Source of the DNA: Bipolaris cookei
Lineage: Eukaryota > Ascomycota > Dothideomycetes > Pleosporales > Pleosporaceae
NCBI GenBank assembly: GCA_002286855.1
Contig: NRSV01000007.1
Location: 197,277-261,276 of the forward strand
Direction: 5' to 3'
DNA: 64,000 nucleotides
Part shown: in pieces, positions 21,105-32,835 of the stretch
Layout: every line of letters starts with the position of its first letter
Position numbering within the stretch: the stretch's first letter is position 1
Notes under the pieces: model-generated
Told to the model about the DNA's origin: nothing
The model's database searches: none
What the model saw: the letters and a program-made list of their open reading frames with translations, nothing else
Translations under genes and position numbers: made by a program

Positions 21105-22680
21105 ACTTTGCCATATGCCGCAGTCAGCATCAATTGCGTGTCCCTTGATGCTTCAACTGCGGCTTTTGTTTGTTGACGTTTTGCATTTCACAATATACCC
21201 AGGGGGGTTTTGGCTATTCTCGATAAGTAATAGATGGGTAAAAAGGAGTTTTGCTTTGGTTATTACCCCGAACGATCTGCAAATCGCCTCACTATCAAAG
21301 CACGATCGATGAATATATGAACGTGGTTCCTATTCACGGTGTTACGGCAGTTGTTTCTTCTTTTGTTCTAAACTTTCCAAAGTCCACACAATACATAGCA
21401 CACGGATGCTATTTTATTCCAATAGGACCCACTTATGCACAGTGGAATCTTGTTTGCATCGGCATGCTACTATTTTTGAGATGCAAGCCTAAGTCTAGGG
21501 TTCTTGGGGGCTATGGCCCCCAAGACCAAGAGCGAGGGCGCGGGGAGGCGGGGATTCGTGACGCTTTACCCACTGTGGGGCAATAAATCCTACGTACTAC
21601 CTGACGCATGCGTCTGCTCCATCCACTATACGCCGCGTTGTTGATGAATCGTCTTGTTTGATATGCCATCTGTCCACTTATAGTATCAATGCGTATTATA
21701 CAGTCATAAATTACCGAGTCGTACGAACAAAACTGCCAGGACCATGTACTCCCTCCCTTCCGCAGAGCGCTAGTGCCTGCACGGCAACCCGTCCTGTATG
21801 TACATACACAATCGAACAAAGCCGTCCAAGCGCGCTCAACTCCGATGGCTAACGATATGCTATACCAATTTGGAAGTTTCGTAAATAGCGTAAAGATCAC
21901 CTGGTAGAACTAGCCACTCGGGCAAGGGTCTCTTCGGCAAAGTGCCGTGGCTGCAGATGGCGGCGTCAGCCCCAAAGCACGTTCGAAAGAAGCTGTGCAA
22001 AGGCACTATTCACAAGTTACAAGTTGAGAAATACACTTAAGAGCACTGGCGAATACTTTATTCAAGGGCCCTTCCTCCCTGTGCCTGCTCTGGCCTCTTC
22101 TCTAACCTCTCCGCGGTGTGCGAGCAGCTTGCATACTGCCTTTGGCAGCTCAACTGTCCACACATACGCATGTCCACACACCCACTTTGCATCCAACCCG
22201 CCCATCGGTCAATACCTGCTCCAGACACACCCTCCGCCCGTGCATCAGGATCAGGATTCATGAAAGCAAGGGCGCGTCTGCCCACCAGTCGCTCTTCTCC
22301 GAAAGATGCAGCGGCGGTTTATGCAAAATGTCTTGGATTACGTCCCACCCATCCTCTAGCCCGAGGTGGAAATGTACAGTTCACCTCGGTGTGGTTCGCT
22401 TTTGCCACAATGCTTACGCCTTGCTCCACGACGTGGTCTGTCCCAATTGGCTTGATACGGCAATTCTAGTCCTGCACCTGCGGGATCTTCATGGCCACAG
22501 CAGCCGGTGGGATGGATAATGATGGTAGTGATGGTTGGGAGAGTGTGTGTAGTTGCGGCGCCTTCCGTCTGTTGCTTTCTATGGTATATACGTTTCCATT
22601 TTCCGCGACCACTTGCATTCATGAATTATACTGTATTCGAGCTCTTTGGAGTATCTTGACTATAAATTTCTAAAGCAACC
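21105..22680. other. Intergenic region upstream of the oxygenase gene
   Basis: This 1.58 kb holds no convincing gene. It contains a perfect 9-bp hairpin (21503-21524) and a 12-bp palindrome GACGCATGCGTC near 21603. It should include the oxygenase promoter; TATAAAT lies 18-24 bases before its ATG, which is too close for a normal TATA box. Confidence 0.5.
21503..21524. repeat. Perfect 9-bp inverted repeat (hairpin)
   Basis: CTTGGGGGC and GCCCCCAAG are separated by TATG, giving a stable GC-rich stem with a four-base loop about 400 bases after the DUF3602 stop. It could be a structured transcript end or a chance hairpin. Confidence 0.7.
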
Positions 22681-23867
22681 ATGTCGACTACTACAACAAC
22701 AACAACAACAGAAACTCGGTCTGAAACCTGGGTTCACTACCATGACGGCGGCGTACCGGGTCGGCGGCGAGTGCTCAAAGGGATCACAGCAAAAGACACA
22801 TTTAGCGCACTACCCAAGATTGATTTTCAGCGGATATATTCGGACAACATTGAAGACAGAAAAGAGTTGGCCAAGGAAGTAGGTGCTGCTTGTCGAGACA
22901 TTGGCTTCTTCTACGCAGTGAACCATGGCGTAGACGAAGAAGTATTACAAGACACTTTTGCCGCATTACAAAAGTACTTTGCACTCCCCACCGACGTCAA
23001 AATGGAAACACACAATCAAAAGACAGAGAAATTCAGAGGCTATGAGGCATTCTTGGAGGGAAAACTAGATCCCAGTACACGAGGTGGTAAGCACGCACTT
23101 TGCCCTTTCCCATAGTACCCACTCCTACTCTTTTTGTAGTATCCCCGATTCTCACGCACCTCATCTCCATATGACTAGATCTCAAAGAAGGCTTCCTCAT
23201 GGGCGAAGACTTCACCGACCCCGAACAACTCTCCCTCCTAACCTCCACCCCGCAACCTTCCGCCCAAACCCCACGCAACCAATGGCCCACGCACCCTTCC
23301 GCCCTCTTCTGGCGGCCTACCCTCTACCGCTACTACCGCGCCATGTTCTCTTTCAGCAAACGCATGCTTCGCATCTTCGCCCTCGCCCTCGACCTCCCCG
23401 AAACTTACTTCGACAAAATAACTACACACCCCATGACCAATGTCCGCGCAGTGCATTACCCCCCGCAGCAAAGCGAGGCCGACGTCGGAATAGGCGCGCA
23501 CACGGATTTCTGTTGGTTCACACTCGTCTGCCAGTCGCAGACCGCGTACCCGGCCCTCGAAGTGCTAAATGCCAACGGCATATGGGTCCCCGTGCACCAC
23601 GAGCCCCACGCTTTCGTCGTCAACATTGCAGATTTCCTGAAGTTGGTGACGGGGGGAACGTGGCAGAGCACTGTGCATCGCGTGCGGAATATCGGGGGCG
23701 AAGAGCGGTATAGTATGCCGTTTTTCTTTAGTCCGAATGAGGATGCGCGGGTGAGTGTTTTGCCGCATTTGAGGAAGGAAGGGAGGTTGTATAGGGAGTT
23801 TGGGGTTGGAGAGTATTTTCAGCAGAGACTGGATATTGATCGGAGGACGCATTTGGAGAAGGAGGAA

Positions 23868-23898
<31 letters not shown>

Positions 23899-23924
23899 GT
23901 AAGGGGGAGGGAGAATGTCCGTGA
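22681..23924 (+). CDS. 2-oxoglutarate/Fe(II)-dependent oxygenase (IPNS-like)
   Basis: Exons 22681-23086 and 23179-23924 join through a 92-base intron to give 383 residues. Residues about 45-145 carry the N-terminal DIOX_N region (LPKIDFQRIY, GFFYAVNHGVDEEVL). The C-terminal jelly roll carries the iron ligands H243 and D245 (GIGAHTDFCWFTLV) and H302 (STVHRVRN), and the 2-oxoglutarate-binding R312-x-S314 (RYSMPFFFS). The family hydroxylates, desaturates or cyclises small molecules in the cytosol; the substrate cannot be told. Two oddities are an N-terminal eight-threonine run and a C-terminal run of about 13 glutamates just before the stop. No biosynthetic backbone gene is nearby, so a primary or detoxification role is as likely as secondary metabolism. 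Confidence 0.9.
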
Positions 23925-23996
23925 TAGTGATGAATTAATTGTGTGTATAGTATAGTTAAGATGCAGGAATTAGCGTTGGAAAACGCTCACATATCA

Positions 23997-24030
<34 letters not shown>

Positions 24031-24059
24031 TTCCATTTCAATTTGATACTCAATTTCAA
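23925..24059. terminator. Convergent 3' region of the oxygenase and coiled-coil genes
   Basis: Only 135 bases separate two converging stop codons. The stretch includes the AAT microsatellite and must hold both polyadenylation signals, so the transcripts probably overlap. Confidence 0.5.
23997..24029. repeat. (AAT)11 microsatellite
   Basis: Eleven uninterrupted AAT units lie in the short intergenic gap between the convergent oxygenase and coiled-coil genes. Confidence 0.92.
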
Positions 24060-27000
24060 TCAAACATGTCCATTCCTCTTCTTCGCCTCTTCAAGCGCTA
24101 TACGCAATCGTTCCTCCTTCCCACCATCTCCATTTCCCTTATTACGCATTTTACTCTCAACCAACTTCTTAATCCCTGCTTCATCACTTTCCAAAACCCC
24201 CACTCTCCTCGTATACTCGTCTGCCAACTTCTCCTCCGCTTGCTTCTTCTCAGCCTGCAATTCGTGCACCCGCGCCGCACCGCTCTTGTCGATTTCGGCC
24301 TGCGCGATCGCGGTGTGTGCGGCGGCGCTATTGAGTTCGATTTCGAGGTTGTTGAAGAGCGATAGTAGAGCTTTGGACGAGCGCTTGAGGGCTTCTAAGG
24401 TAGAGTGGGCGTGGGAAAGGGTATCTGCGTCACCGGTGCTGTCATCCAGCCGCTTGATAGCAGCGAGGATGTTGTCAATCTCGTCATGCTCGGTGCTCAG
24501 AGCATGCACGACGATATCTTCTACGAAGCCGACGAGGTGAGTGATACGTCTTTCCTTTTCACGCCTGGCGTTGAACACAGCCTGTTTCTCTGCGGCTTCG
24601 AAATGCTTTTCTAGGTCTTTCATTGCGCTGATTTTGCCGGCGGCGTAGAGGGGCTGGATCTCGGCTTTCTTGTAGAGGCGGTCGCGTTCGGCGACGATGC
24701 AGACGATGCCTTCGTGCCTTTTTTTGGCTTGCTTGTATATGTCTTCTAGGAGCTCGAGACAGTCTTTGGTGCTGGGGGGATCCCCGCCTTCGAGACTCTT
24801 GATGCCGGACACAGACGTTTGGAGGAGATGCTGCGCCTCGACATATAGATCCATTAGCTGCTTGATTTCTGCCTGAAGACCGTTGTAGACTGGGTTGAAT
24901 ACGGTCCTCATGTAGCTCTTGTATTCCTCCTGCACCTCTTGTGTTTTGAGCTCTACTTCCTTTTTCTTGAATTCTTCTTCCAATTCTTTCATTTCCGCAT
25001 ACGAGATTTCATCGTTGTTAAACAGATCGTCATTGTGCTCCTCGTTCTCTTCCTGGCGTTTTCGACGCGCATCGTCATTTTTCCGCCGGTTGAGAGATGC
25101 TGACTCTTCCCATGTTCCTGCAAGCTCCTCCATCTTGACCAGCCAATTTCCTACATCTGACAGTTTGGCTCTGAGCTTCTGGATTTGGCGGCTAGATCCG
25201 CCCTCAAGCTGTTGTGGCAAAAGTCTGGCGAGGTATTTGTTCGGATCGTTTTCGTGCGGAGGTGCGACTGAGGTCGGGCCATGTGATTTCATATTCAATG
25301 GAAGAATAGAGTCGTCGCTCTCACTATGGAGAGGATTGTTTGCAGGTGCATGAGCATTCGGCTGACCGGCTCCAAAGAAGATCTCATCATGACCCTTGTG
25401 AAGGCCTGATGACGAAACTCCGCTTGGTGTGTTCCGAAAAGACATCGTTTGCCTATGTCGCAAGGGCGCGGGGTCTTCAGGGTTTCTGTTTGGTGGCACG
25501 TAGGCTTTGTATTGTAATTGTAATGGTTCTTCAGGATGAGACTGAATCGGTGTTTTATTCATGTCATCATCAATTGAGCTCGTTGGGGTCAGAATGGTGG
25601 TGGATTGCACAGAAGGCGCCGTTTGGGGCTGCATCTGTGTAATCTCCATGGGAGGTAATGTTGGTTTCCGCGATATGATGGGCCTTCCACCTGGACTATA
25701 ATCATAGTCATCATGTTGCGTTACATCCGGCAGGACTTGCACTTTCAGATCCCGTCTTGCACTAGAGCTATTGGAGTTACTGTGGGGTTGCGAATCTTGC
25801 TCAGGCTGTATTGAAGCCGCCGGTTCAACTGCTGGAACTTGAGGCAGGGCGTCGAAAAGTGGTATCCCTCTGACACTGGACTCAGTTCTCACGAAAGTCT
25901 TGAATATCTTAATCTTTTCCTGGACCTGTGGCTCCATTGCCTCGCTACGAAGCATAGCGATGTACCTCTCTAACGAGCCTACATACCACGGATCAAGGTC
26001 TGGAATGAGATCTGCTGTAGTTGGCCTTGGTAGCTCCTTCGTCTTTTCGTCTTCAAGTTGGCGTCTCAGCTCGGCAATAGTGTTGTCGCGCTCCTCGAGG
26101 TTATTCTCCTTCCCTTCCATATCTTCTTTCAGTCTGTCGATAGTTAGACCTTTCTCTTTGACCACAGCCTCAGAATTAGCACTAGCTTGGTCTGCTGTCA
26201 ACCTCATGCTCTCAATTTGCGCTAACAGAACATCCTTCTCATCCGCTGCATGACTATTTGCGGCGTCGAACTCAGATTCAAGTTTCTCTCGTTCAGCCTT
26301 GAAGACCTCGGACTCAGTACGGCGCCGATCAATCTGCTGTTGCAGCTCTGCTCGCAATTGATCGATAAGCTCGTCTTTTGCCTTGAGTTCTGCAGCATAA
26401 ACGGGGCTAGCAGGGCTCGCCATACCCAAGGGAATACCACCTGGTTGCGCTTCGTGCAAGAATTTTGATTGAACTGGGGTATGCTGATTCGAAGGCGATG
26501 ATGCTCCCTTAAACTGATCTCGAGGATGCCGTGTACTCTCTGTGGGTTTAGGGGTAGTTCTCAGGGGCGCCACGATCGCATCTTCTACGACGAAACCCTC
26601 AGGTGTGGAACTTGGCAGACGCCGTTCGCTAGGGTGTGCCACAACGGAAGGAGGTGTAGGCATGTATCTCTCTACTGAATCATTTGATCCTGGGTGTGTG
26701 GGGTATACTGCAGGACTTGGGAAGCCGTGTGTTGACGGAGGGGATGGAACGTGGGCTGGCAGTTCAATACTATTTGGTTGGACAATCTCACTCTCTTTTC
26801 TCTCCGGTTTCGTACGAAAAAGGTCTTCGTCATCAATCTCCTCACTGCCACCCAAGTGCTCCCAATCCGAAGGGCCGCCAGCAGCCAATGCACTGAATGT
26901 TGACTTGTCGTCACGCGGTGGAGGCGGTGTTGAAAACTTTTGTATAGTAGGTTTTGGAGACGCCGTTTTGTTGTCGGCACGTTGGGCACAATATTTGGCG

Positions 27001-27737
27001 AAAGCAACGGAGTTTATAGAGTCAGCACGGCTATAGCGCGGATGATGCCCAGGGGGGTAGCTGAGACTAGGTCGATTGGATATTGGAGATACTGGCTGAC
27101 TGTTTGGACGTGATTCATAAGGACTTGATGAGACAGGGTCAGTTTGGTTTGGCCCATGAGAATATTGCTGGTTGAGATTTGGGGCTTGGGTTGGCTGTGC
27201 TGTCTGTGGAGTTTCATAAGATGTTTGTGCAACGTGATGATTGTAAGCTTGATCTGGAGGCGGTGGGGACTGCCACTGATTTTGAAGCTGTGTCTGTTGT
27301 GGGAAGGAACTGGCCTGCTGGTCATAAGAAGTTTGTCCATACGTCGGCGGTTGTGGTTGCTGATGATATTGACTTGGTGGATGCTGTGTTTGTGTAAACA
27401 ACTGTTGCTGCTGCTGGCTAGCAAGGACGGTCTGGCCTTGATATGCCTGCTGTTGGTAACCATGTTGCTGTGGTGGAAAATGAGTCGATGTTTGTTGCAG
27501 TTGTACAGGTGTCTGTGTCTGCGGTGGATACTGAGTCTGTGCTTGATGTTCGTAGTGATGGTACTGAGGTTGTTGATTTTGCGCAGCTTGTCCCGTCTGC
27601 TGTCCAATGCGCGGTGGAAGCGGTGGAGGTTGCCCTGTTTGATAGACAGATTGTGTACTCTGGTTTTCCTGCACGTAAGAATTTTGATCTACAGCTGGCC
27701 TCGTGTAAGTGAACTGGTTTGAGTCTCCCTGGAGCGG

Positions 27738-27789
<52 letters not shown>

Positions 27790-28577
27790 GACTGCTGCCA
27801 TGTTGAGGCGTTCGGCGGGGGAGGGCCATGAATACTATTTGCTAGATTGGCATTAGGTGACATATACTCTTGTGCGCTTGTTCCATGCATAGATGGCGAG
27901 GCATATGCTGGCTGCTGCTCGTTTGGGATGACATTCGCGTGAGCTTGCTGAGAAGCCACGGGTGGAGCACTTGGGGTTGAGGGTGTCTGAATTGCACCAT
28001 ATAGCGAGTTTGGTCTTCCCCCATGCGGTGGCGGAGGAGCTACATAAGGGTATGTCTGTTGTGGAGGGCCTTGGTTGGGGTGTCCTCCCTGTTGGGGTTG
28101 AGGTGTGAAGTTGGCATGCTGCTGAGGCTGCTGGGCCCAATTTTGCTGCTGCCGCTGCTCTTGTCGCTGGATTGCCACCGCAAAGCCGTATGGTTTCGGG
28201 GGAGGAGGGGGAGGCACATCTTGTTGCTGAACGTACGACTGCCGCTGTGCGCCTGATATCGTCCCATACGTACCCGGATTGTATCCCCCTATAGTCTGCG
28301 GTTGCGATTGGTTCCACGGGCTCGATATCTGAGTTGGTGTAGGCGTGGACGCAGTCCATTGACTGTGCGGTTGGGGAACAACAGACTGGTAGCCTTGTGA
28401 AGCTGTACGAGCATCTGTTAGCTCTTCCCATAGGTGTTTGGTAGCTTCGGTCTGTATGTGCATACCTCCATAGCCCGGTGGGGGCGGCAGTACTGGCGGG
28501 GGCGCGCTCTGTTGGCCTGCGAAGCCCGTTACGCTTCCTGGCTGTTGGTAGCCCGGTACTTGTCCGTAGTTCTGCAT
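24060..28577 (-). CDS. Large Gln/Pro-rich coiled-coil protein, function unknown
   Basis: One long open frame gives about 1505 residues from MQNYGQVPGYQQPGSVTGF. The frame is open upstream to 28664, and an acceptor-like CACGCAG at 28637 suggests a 5'-UTR intron. A 51-base in-frame segment (28472-28422) with GT..AG ends could be an unrecognised intron, removing GMHIQTEATKHLWEELT. Residues 1-600 are Q/P/S/T-rich and disordered with a (CAA)17 poly-Gln tract. Two coiled-coil blocks follow: about 760-880 (ELKAKDELIDQLRAELQQQI) and 1160-1500, where runs such as EISYAEMKELEEEFKKKEVE are strongly heptad-like and very charged. There is no membrane segment. Poly-Q plus coiled coil resembles scaffold or septum/endocytic proteins, but I do not recognise the family. 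Confidence 0.8.
27738..27788 (-). repeat. (CAA)17 poly-glutamine tract
   Basis: Seventeen uninterrupted TTG units on the plus strand are read as CAA (Gln) on the minus strand, within the coiled-coil gene near residue 265-280. More mixed Q codons flank it. Confidence 0.95.
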
Positions 28578-28933
28578 TGCGCTGTCTTCACCGAGATCGT
28601 GCGCTCCAACGAGAGCTGAGGGGTCTGCGTGTATGATTAAGCTCGCGACAAGTGTAGCACACAAAGGAGCACACAGAAGGTACTAGCAATGGATCACAAA
28701 GACAGTGGACAACGATGAGATGGCATTAATGGGTCAGGTAGATACAAGAAAGCAAAACGACAGGTTCTCCAAATCCGTGCTTCGTATGCATGAGGCGCAA
28801 GGCCGCGTACTAGAGTCAAAATGTACGCAAAGTGGCATGGTGTCGCAGCCACGACATGTGGTTCGCTCGGCCTCAGCCTTGCCGCTTTTGGCACCACCAT
28901 TAATACTTACGCCCCCACCCCTCAGCCGCACCT
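28578..28933. promoter_or_regulatory. Short gap between DUF3074 gene and coiled-coil gene
   Basis: These 356 bases hold the coiled-coil gene promoter and leader and the 3' end of the DUF3074 gene; both are on the minus strand. A likely 5'-UTR intron acceptor lies at 28637. Confidence 0.45.
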
Positions 28934-30237
28934 CTAGCGCCGCCGCTGCTCAGCAATATATGCAAGAACATACTCTACATCTTTTGCGGTCGCCATCAGA
29001 GTCTCTTTCTCCTGCACGCTTTTCGGCGCGATGCGTGTCAGACCCCCAGCCGTACTCAAAGTCATCTGCGCCGAGTTAGCATAATGTTTGCACCAAGTTC
29101 GTTTGTGAAACCTGCCATGTCCCAACGATGATCACCAAGGCTGTCAACATCGGATTGTGGCCTCCTTGGTGCTGAACTCAGCCGCTCTAGCGAAGCATAC
29201 TTCCCCTCTATCAACTTCTTTCCTTGATGTGGCAACCGCTTGTCAGTAGGCTTTGAACCAGAATTCTCATGTCCCTGTGGGATCTGGTAGGTTCTTGATG
29301 ATCCTGTTTTCTTCACATGGCTTCTTTGCACTATGGTGCTGTCGTTAAAGGACTCAAAGTCAATTGGGAGCTGAACAGTCGAGGATCGAGCGAGCTCAGA
29401 AGGGCTCTCAGCATGATTGGTTTGTGTAGTGACAACTAGCACATGGAAGACACGGTCTTGTAAAAGATTGCGGCCAGCAACCTTTGGCATTTCGTGAAAC
29501 ATCTGGAAGACTGTATTGTGTTAGCAAAGCTTTTGTGACGACATGCAGTGGATGACACGCAGGTCCAGTGAATTGACAACAAGGCCAGCAAGGCTTATAA
29601 ACCCTACTGTCAGATGTAACTTACTAGACATCTCTACATTATGTATTCTTTCCTCATGCTTTGATGCACGCAAAGCAGTGAGCAAGTCTCCTCGATCCCA
29701 TGTCAGAAGCTCAACAGCATCGAAGACACTGGGCGTATAAACACATTCGTTGCGACTGTGTTCTCGTGCAAGCAAGTGCGCCAATTCGGAAAACTTGACA
29801 TGCGAATCACTGTGGGTGGATGTTCTGGCTAGCCAGCGCTCTTGATTGACTGTAAGGATGCGTTTCTTGACTGAGATGGGAATTGGAAGTTCCTTGTTAT
29901 CTCCAGTGGCGTTTAATGGAGGCATCAGCACACTCCCATTCTGGGGACTCCAGATTCCGCATTCTTTTGGATCTTTGTCAAAATCAACTTGCTCGATTTC
30001 AGTAAAGAGACTGTTAAAAAACTCAACCAAACTCGTCCCATGGTCTGACGCCGCATTTTCGTACAAGGGATGGTAGGGTAGATCTAGTTTCTCCAAGCGC
30101 TTGAGACCCAAATACAGTCGTACTGAGTGCGGTACTGTGACGTTTGTAGCGGCAACAGACGCCTGGTCGGTATCAGCGTCCACCGCGGAATCGTCTAGAG
30201 ACGGCACTGGCTCGGGTTGGGCGGGATTGGTAGACAT
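28934..30237 (-). CDS. DUF3074 (START-like) protein, last exon out of frame
   Basis: Exon 1 is 30237-29625 and exon 2 starts at 29510; the join is clean and in frame. Residues about 140-190 carry the DUF3074 signature (NQERWLARTSTHSD, then REHSRNECVYTPSVFDAVEL). FHEMPKVAGRNLLQDRVFHV and the VQLPIDFESF strand follow. Near 29115 a normal-looking intron (donor GTTTCA, branch GCTAACT, acceptor CGCAG, 29115-29071) precedes a segment whose homology-like frame (TAGGLTRIAPKSVQEKET to AEQRRR, stop 28934-28936) needs phase 0, while exon 2 ends in phase 1. Splicing as signalled instead gives about 38 unrelated residues ending CSCIYC. Either an unusual splice site is used or an indel broke the gene. The family is START-like, of unknown ligand. 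Confidence 0.65.
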
Positions 30238-32835
30238 GCCGAAGCGCTCCTTGCTGAGATTCTGGGCAGCGGAGCGGAGTCTTGGACATGCACGAGGCTG
30301 TAACGGGAAATCAAGGCGTTATGTTAGGCACCGTCGCTTTGCAGCGTTCAAGGCCGCGGGCGCTTCGATACCGGTCTAGACCTCCGCGGTACGATGTGTC
30401 ATGTGACACAAAGAGCAGTTAACAGGGCTACCAATCACGATAAATCAGTGTGATTTGTACAGATTCTTCACATACTTACAGATCTAGTAGTCAAACCTTT
30501 GATTCGCGCAATGCTAAACGGTTGATAGCTGAGGTGAATAATAAAGGTGTTGTAGCGATTGCAGCCGGAATAATGGCAAAATGAGACGTATCTGCAAGGT
30601 CTCCGACGTGCTCAGATAACTGACGGGAGTATTGACAATAGGATTGAAGCTGCAACGCTTAGGCTAGGATGATGGCTAGCGTACAAAGGATATGCAGGTG
30701 GCTGTGATTGGCTAATGCTTAGCTGTGCGACGCCTAACAGCATATCATTTGGAAGGGAGTGGGTGCACATCGAATGTCAAAGACAGAAACGAGAGCATGA
30801 TTTGGGCAACTCGATTCGAGAGGCGAGACAGCCGTCACAATAGGAAACATGATTTAGGGAGTGTAGTGTGATTGTAGGTTTGCGGTCTGGATTACTCAAC
30901 AGTTTGAGTCATGGCTTCGTTGTGCCACAATCACGCCCAATAGTACACATTACAAAGAGAAGTATGATTATCAACTCCAGTAGCTGCCCTTTCCCATTGG
31001 CTGTACACGGAGTGGTTCGAAGCACATAGGGTAAGAAGCTGAAGAAGAGAAAATGGACAACTCAGGTCGCCTCTGGCTGATTGGTCAACTGCAGTGTGAT
31101 AGCCTTGACTTAATGGAAAAGAATACGACATTGGGGTGCATAAGCCGTTGCCGCTGTGTAGAGTAGACTAACCTTGAATGCCGGCTGCCGAGCAGGAGGC
31201 TGACATTCCGCGGAAGCCAGGGACACGGAACCTGTACAGTGGACCCTCACTGAAGCCGCATGAACGTTGCACGGCTACCAACGCGTGGACATTATGTATC
31301 TCCTTAGCTACTGCTGGTTGAAACCCTGGTTCGGAAGTATTTTCGCGTCATACGATTAGCCGGCAATGGGTGTGCTGAAAGGCCCTCTATTCGCTGGGAT
31401 TGCTCGTCGGTATTGATTGACACAATGACATGACATTGCTCCACAAGCCTGCATGTATCCTGGTCCAGAGCCATCCATGCACAGACTTGAGCGCGGCCAG
31501 GTCCCAATTAACATGGGAAATGTTTATCTTCAGCATCCTAGGCCTCATGCTAATGCTGGAATCAGCTGAGGAATTCCCTCCAGCAGCTATGGTAGGTCAA
31601 TGGGCAAAGCGGTTTGGCCATAGTCCTCCGCATGCATGGCGTCACGTCCTGGGCGGGAACCAGTGCCAGTATTAGATGCACCCACACACGACGCGATCCA
31701 GAAGAGATATCATTTGATGCCTGAGGTTAAAAAGAGGGACCGACGAGGGTCTTTTGCTGTGCCGAAGCTTCTGGTGTGAGTGGGGAGGGTGGGAAGGGAG
31801 GAGGGGAACATCATCTAGCGACCGACTCGATGGCGCCTTGTCGATCGTTGCGACCACATGTGCTCGACACGAAGGGTACCGACTAATGATACTGGTCTCC
31901 GACTACCTCTGGACCCAAAGCGCCCCGGGGCTTCACGTGACGCACAGACGGAATCCTGGTAATCGATCCACGATCGGCATGTCAAATCTCCCATGCTGGC
32001 TGACCTAGCAAACATGTGAAATCCACCCAATTTGCCATGCTATTCTCATGACCGAAATATGCGCAAATGCAGCTTCCATGCTTGCACCACAGGCTAAACT
32101 ATCCATCCAGATCTGCTCCATCTGGGCCGGGTCCCCAGTGGCAAGCTAGTGTGCATAAGCCAATCTATCGCCAGGCTTCATTTGTCACGCCATGTGGCAC
32201 GCTTACCAGACCTTTTTTTTCTAAGCACGGCTTTTTGCACCTACGAACATAGCTCTCTCAGCCAATCTGTTGCATTGCACCAATGATTCGGGTAAAAGCA
32301 TCTATGTATGTACATGTACATTTCCTATCTGTGTACATATGTACAAACTCCGCGCGATCCGCCAACTACATACAGTACTAGCTGCGCCGCGGGTCCTTTT
32401 CCGTCGTGGTATATTTCGTCAAATTCAAAACTCCCGGGGCGCTAGCATGTCCAAAACGACTGCGTTGAGGCGACATCCCTCCACATGTGCCCATCCTCTC
32501 CTCTTCTAAACTGGCCCATCGGGCCAAATCCTACCCTTTACACGCGAGATAAATCTTCCTTTTCACCGTATGCTTACTGAGTATCCAGAAAGCCAACTTA
32601 TTGCGTCAGGGGTATCTTCTTGTAATATCAAATAACATAAGTATGAAAACGTAAAGCGTCTCCGCTAATGGTTGCTTGGTTCGTGTACCATAGGCCTAAA
32701 TAATTCCCAACTTGACCGACTACGCGAGCTGTTGCAAATCTTAGTCCAGCAAGCCGTGCAGTACCTACTGGTTGAGGCACTAAATAACCCATAATGTGTG
32801 TCGTGTGTACCGTGGCGTGGTCATCAAATTAACAA
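30238..32835. other. 2.6 kb without a recognisable gene
   Basis: The stretch lies between the DUF3074 promoter and the 3' end of the HMG-box gene. Open frames are short and lack domain features. I could find no transposase, reverse transcriptase, terminal repeat or tRNA box pair. It may hold regulatory DNA or decayed sequence. Confidence 0.5.

Noticed and set aside
27014..27722. Open frames of 190-200 residues on both strands inside the poly-Q region
   Set aside because: They arise from the repetitive CAA/CAG-rich coding sequence read in other frames.
28430..28460. WW domain suggested by LWEELTDARTAS
   Set aside because: The following sequence lacks the GRxYYxN and second tryptophan-proline of a WW domain; the segment may even be an intron.
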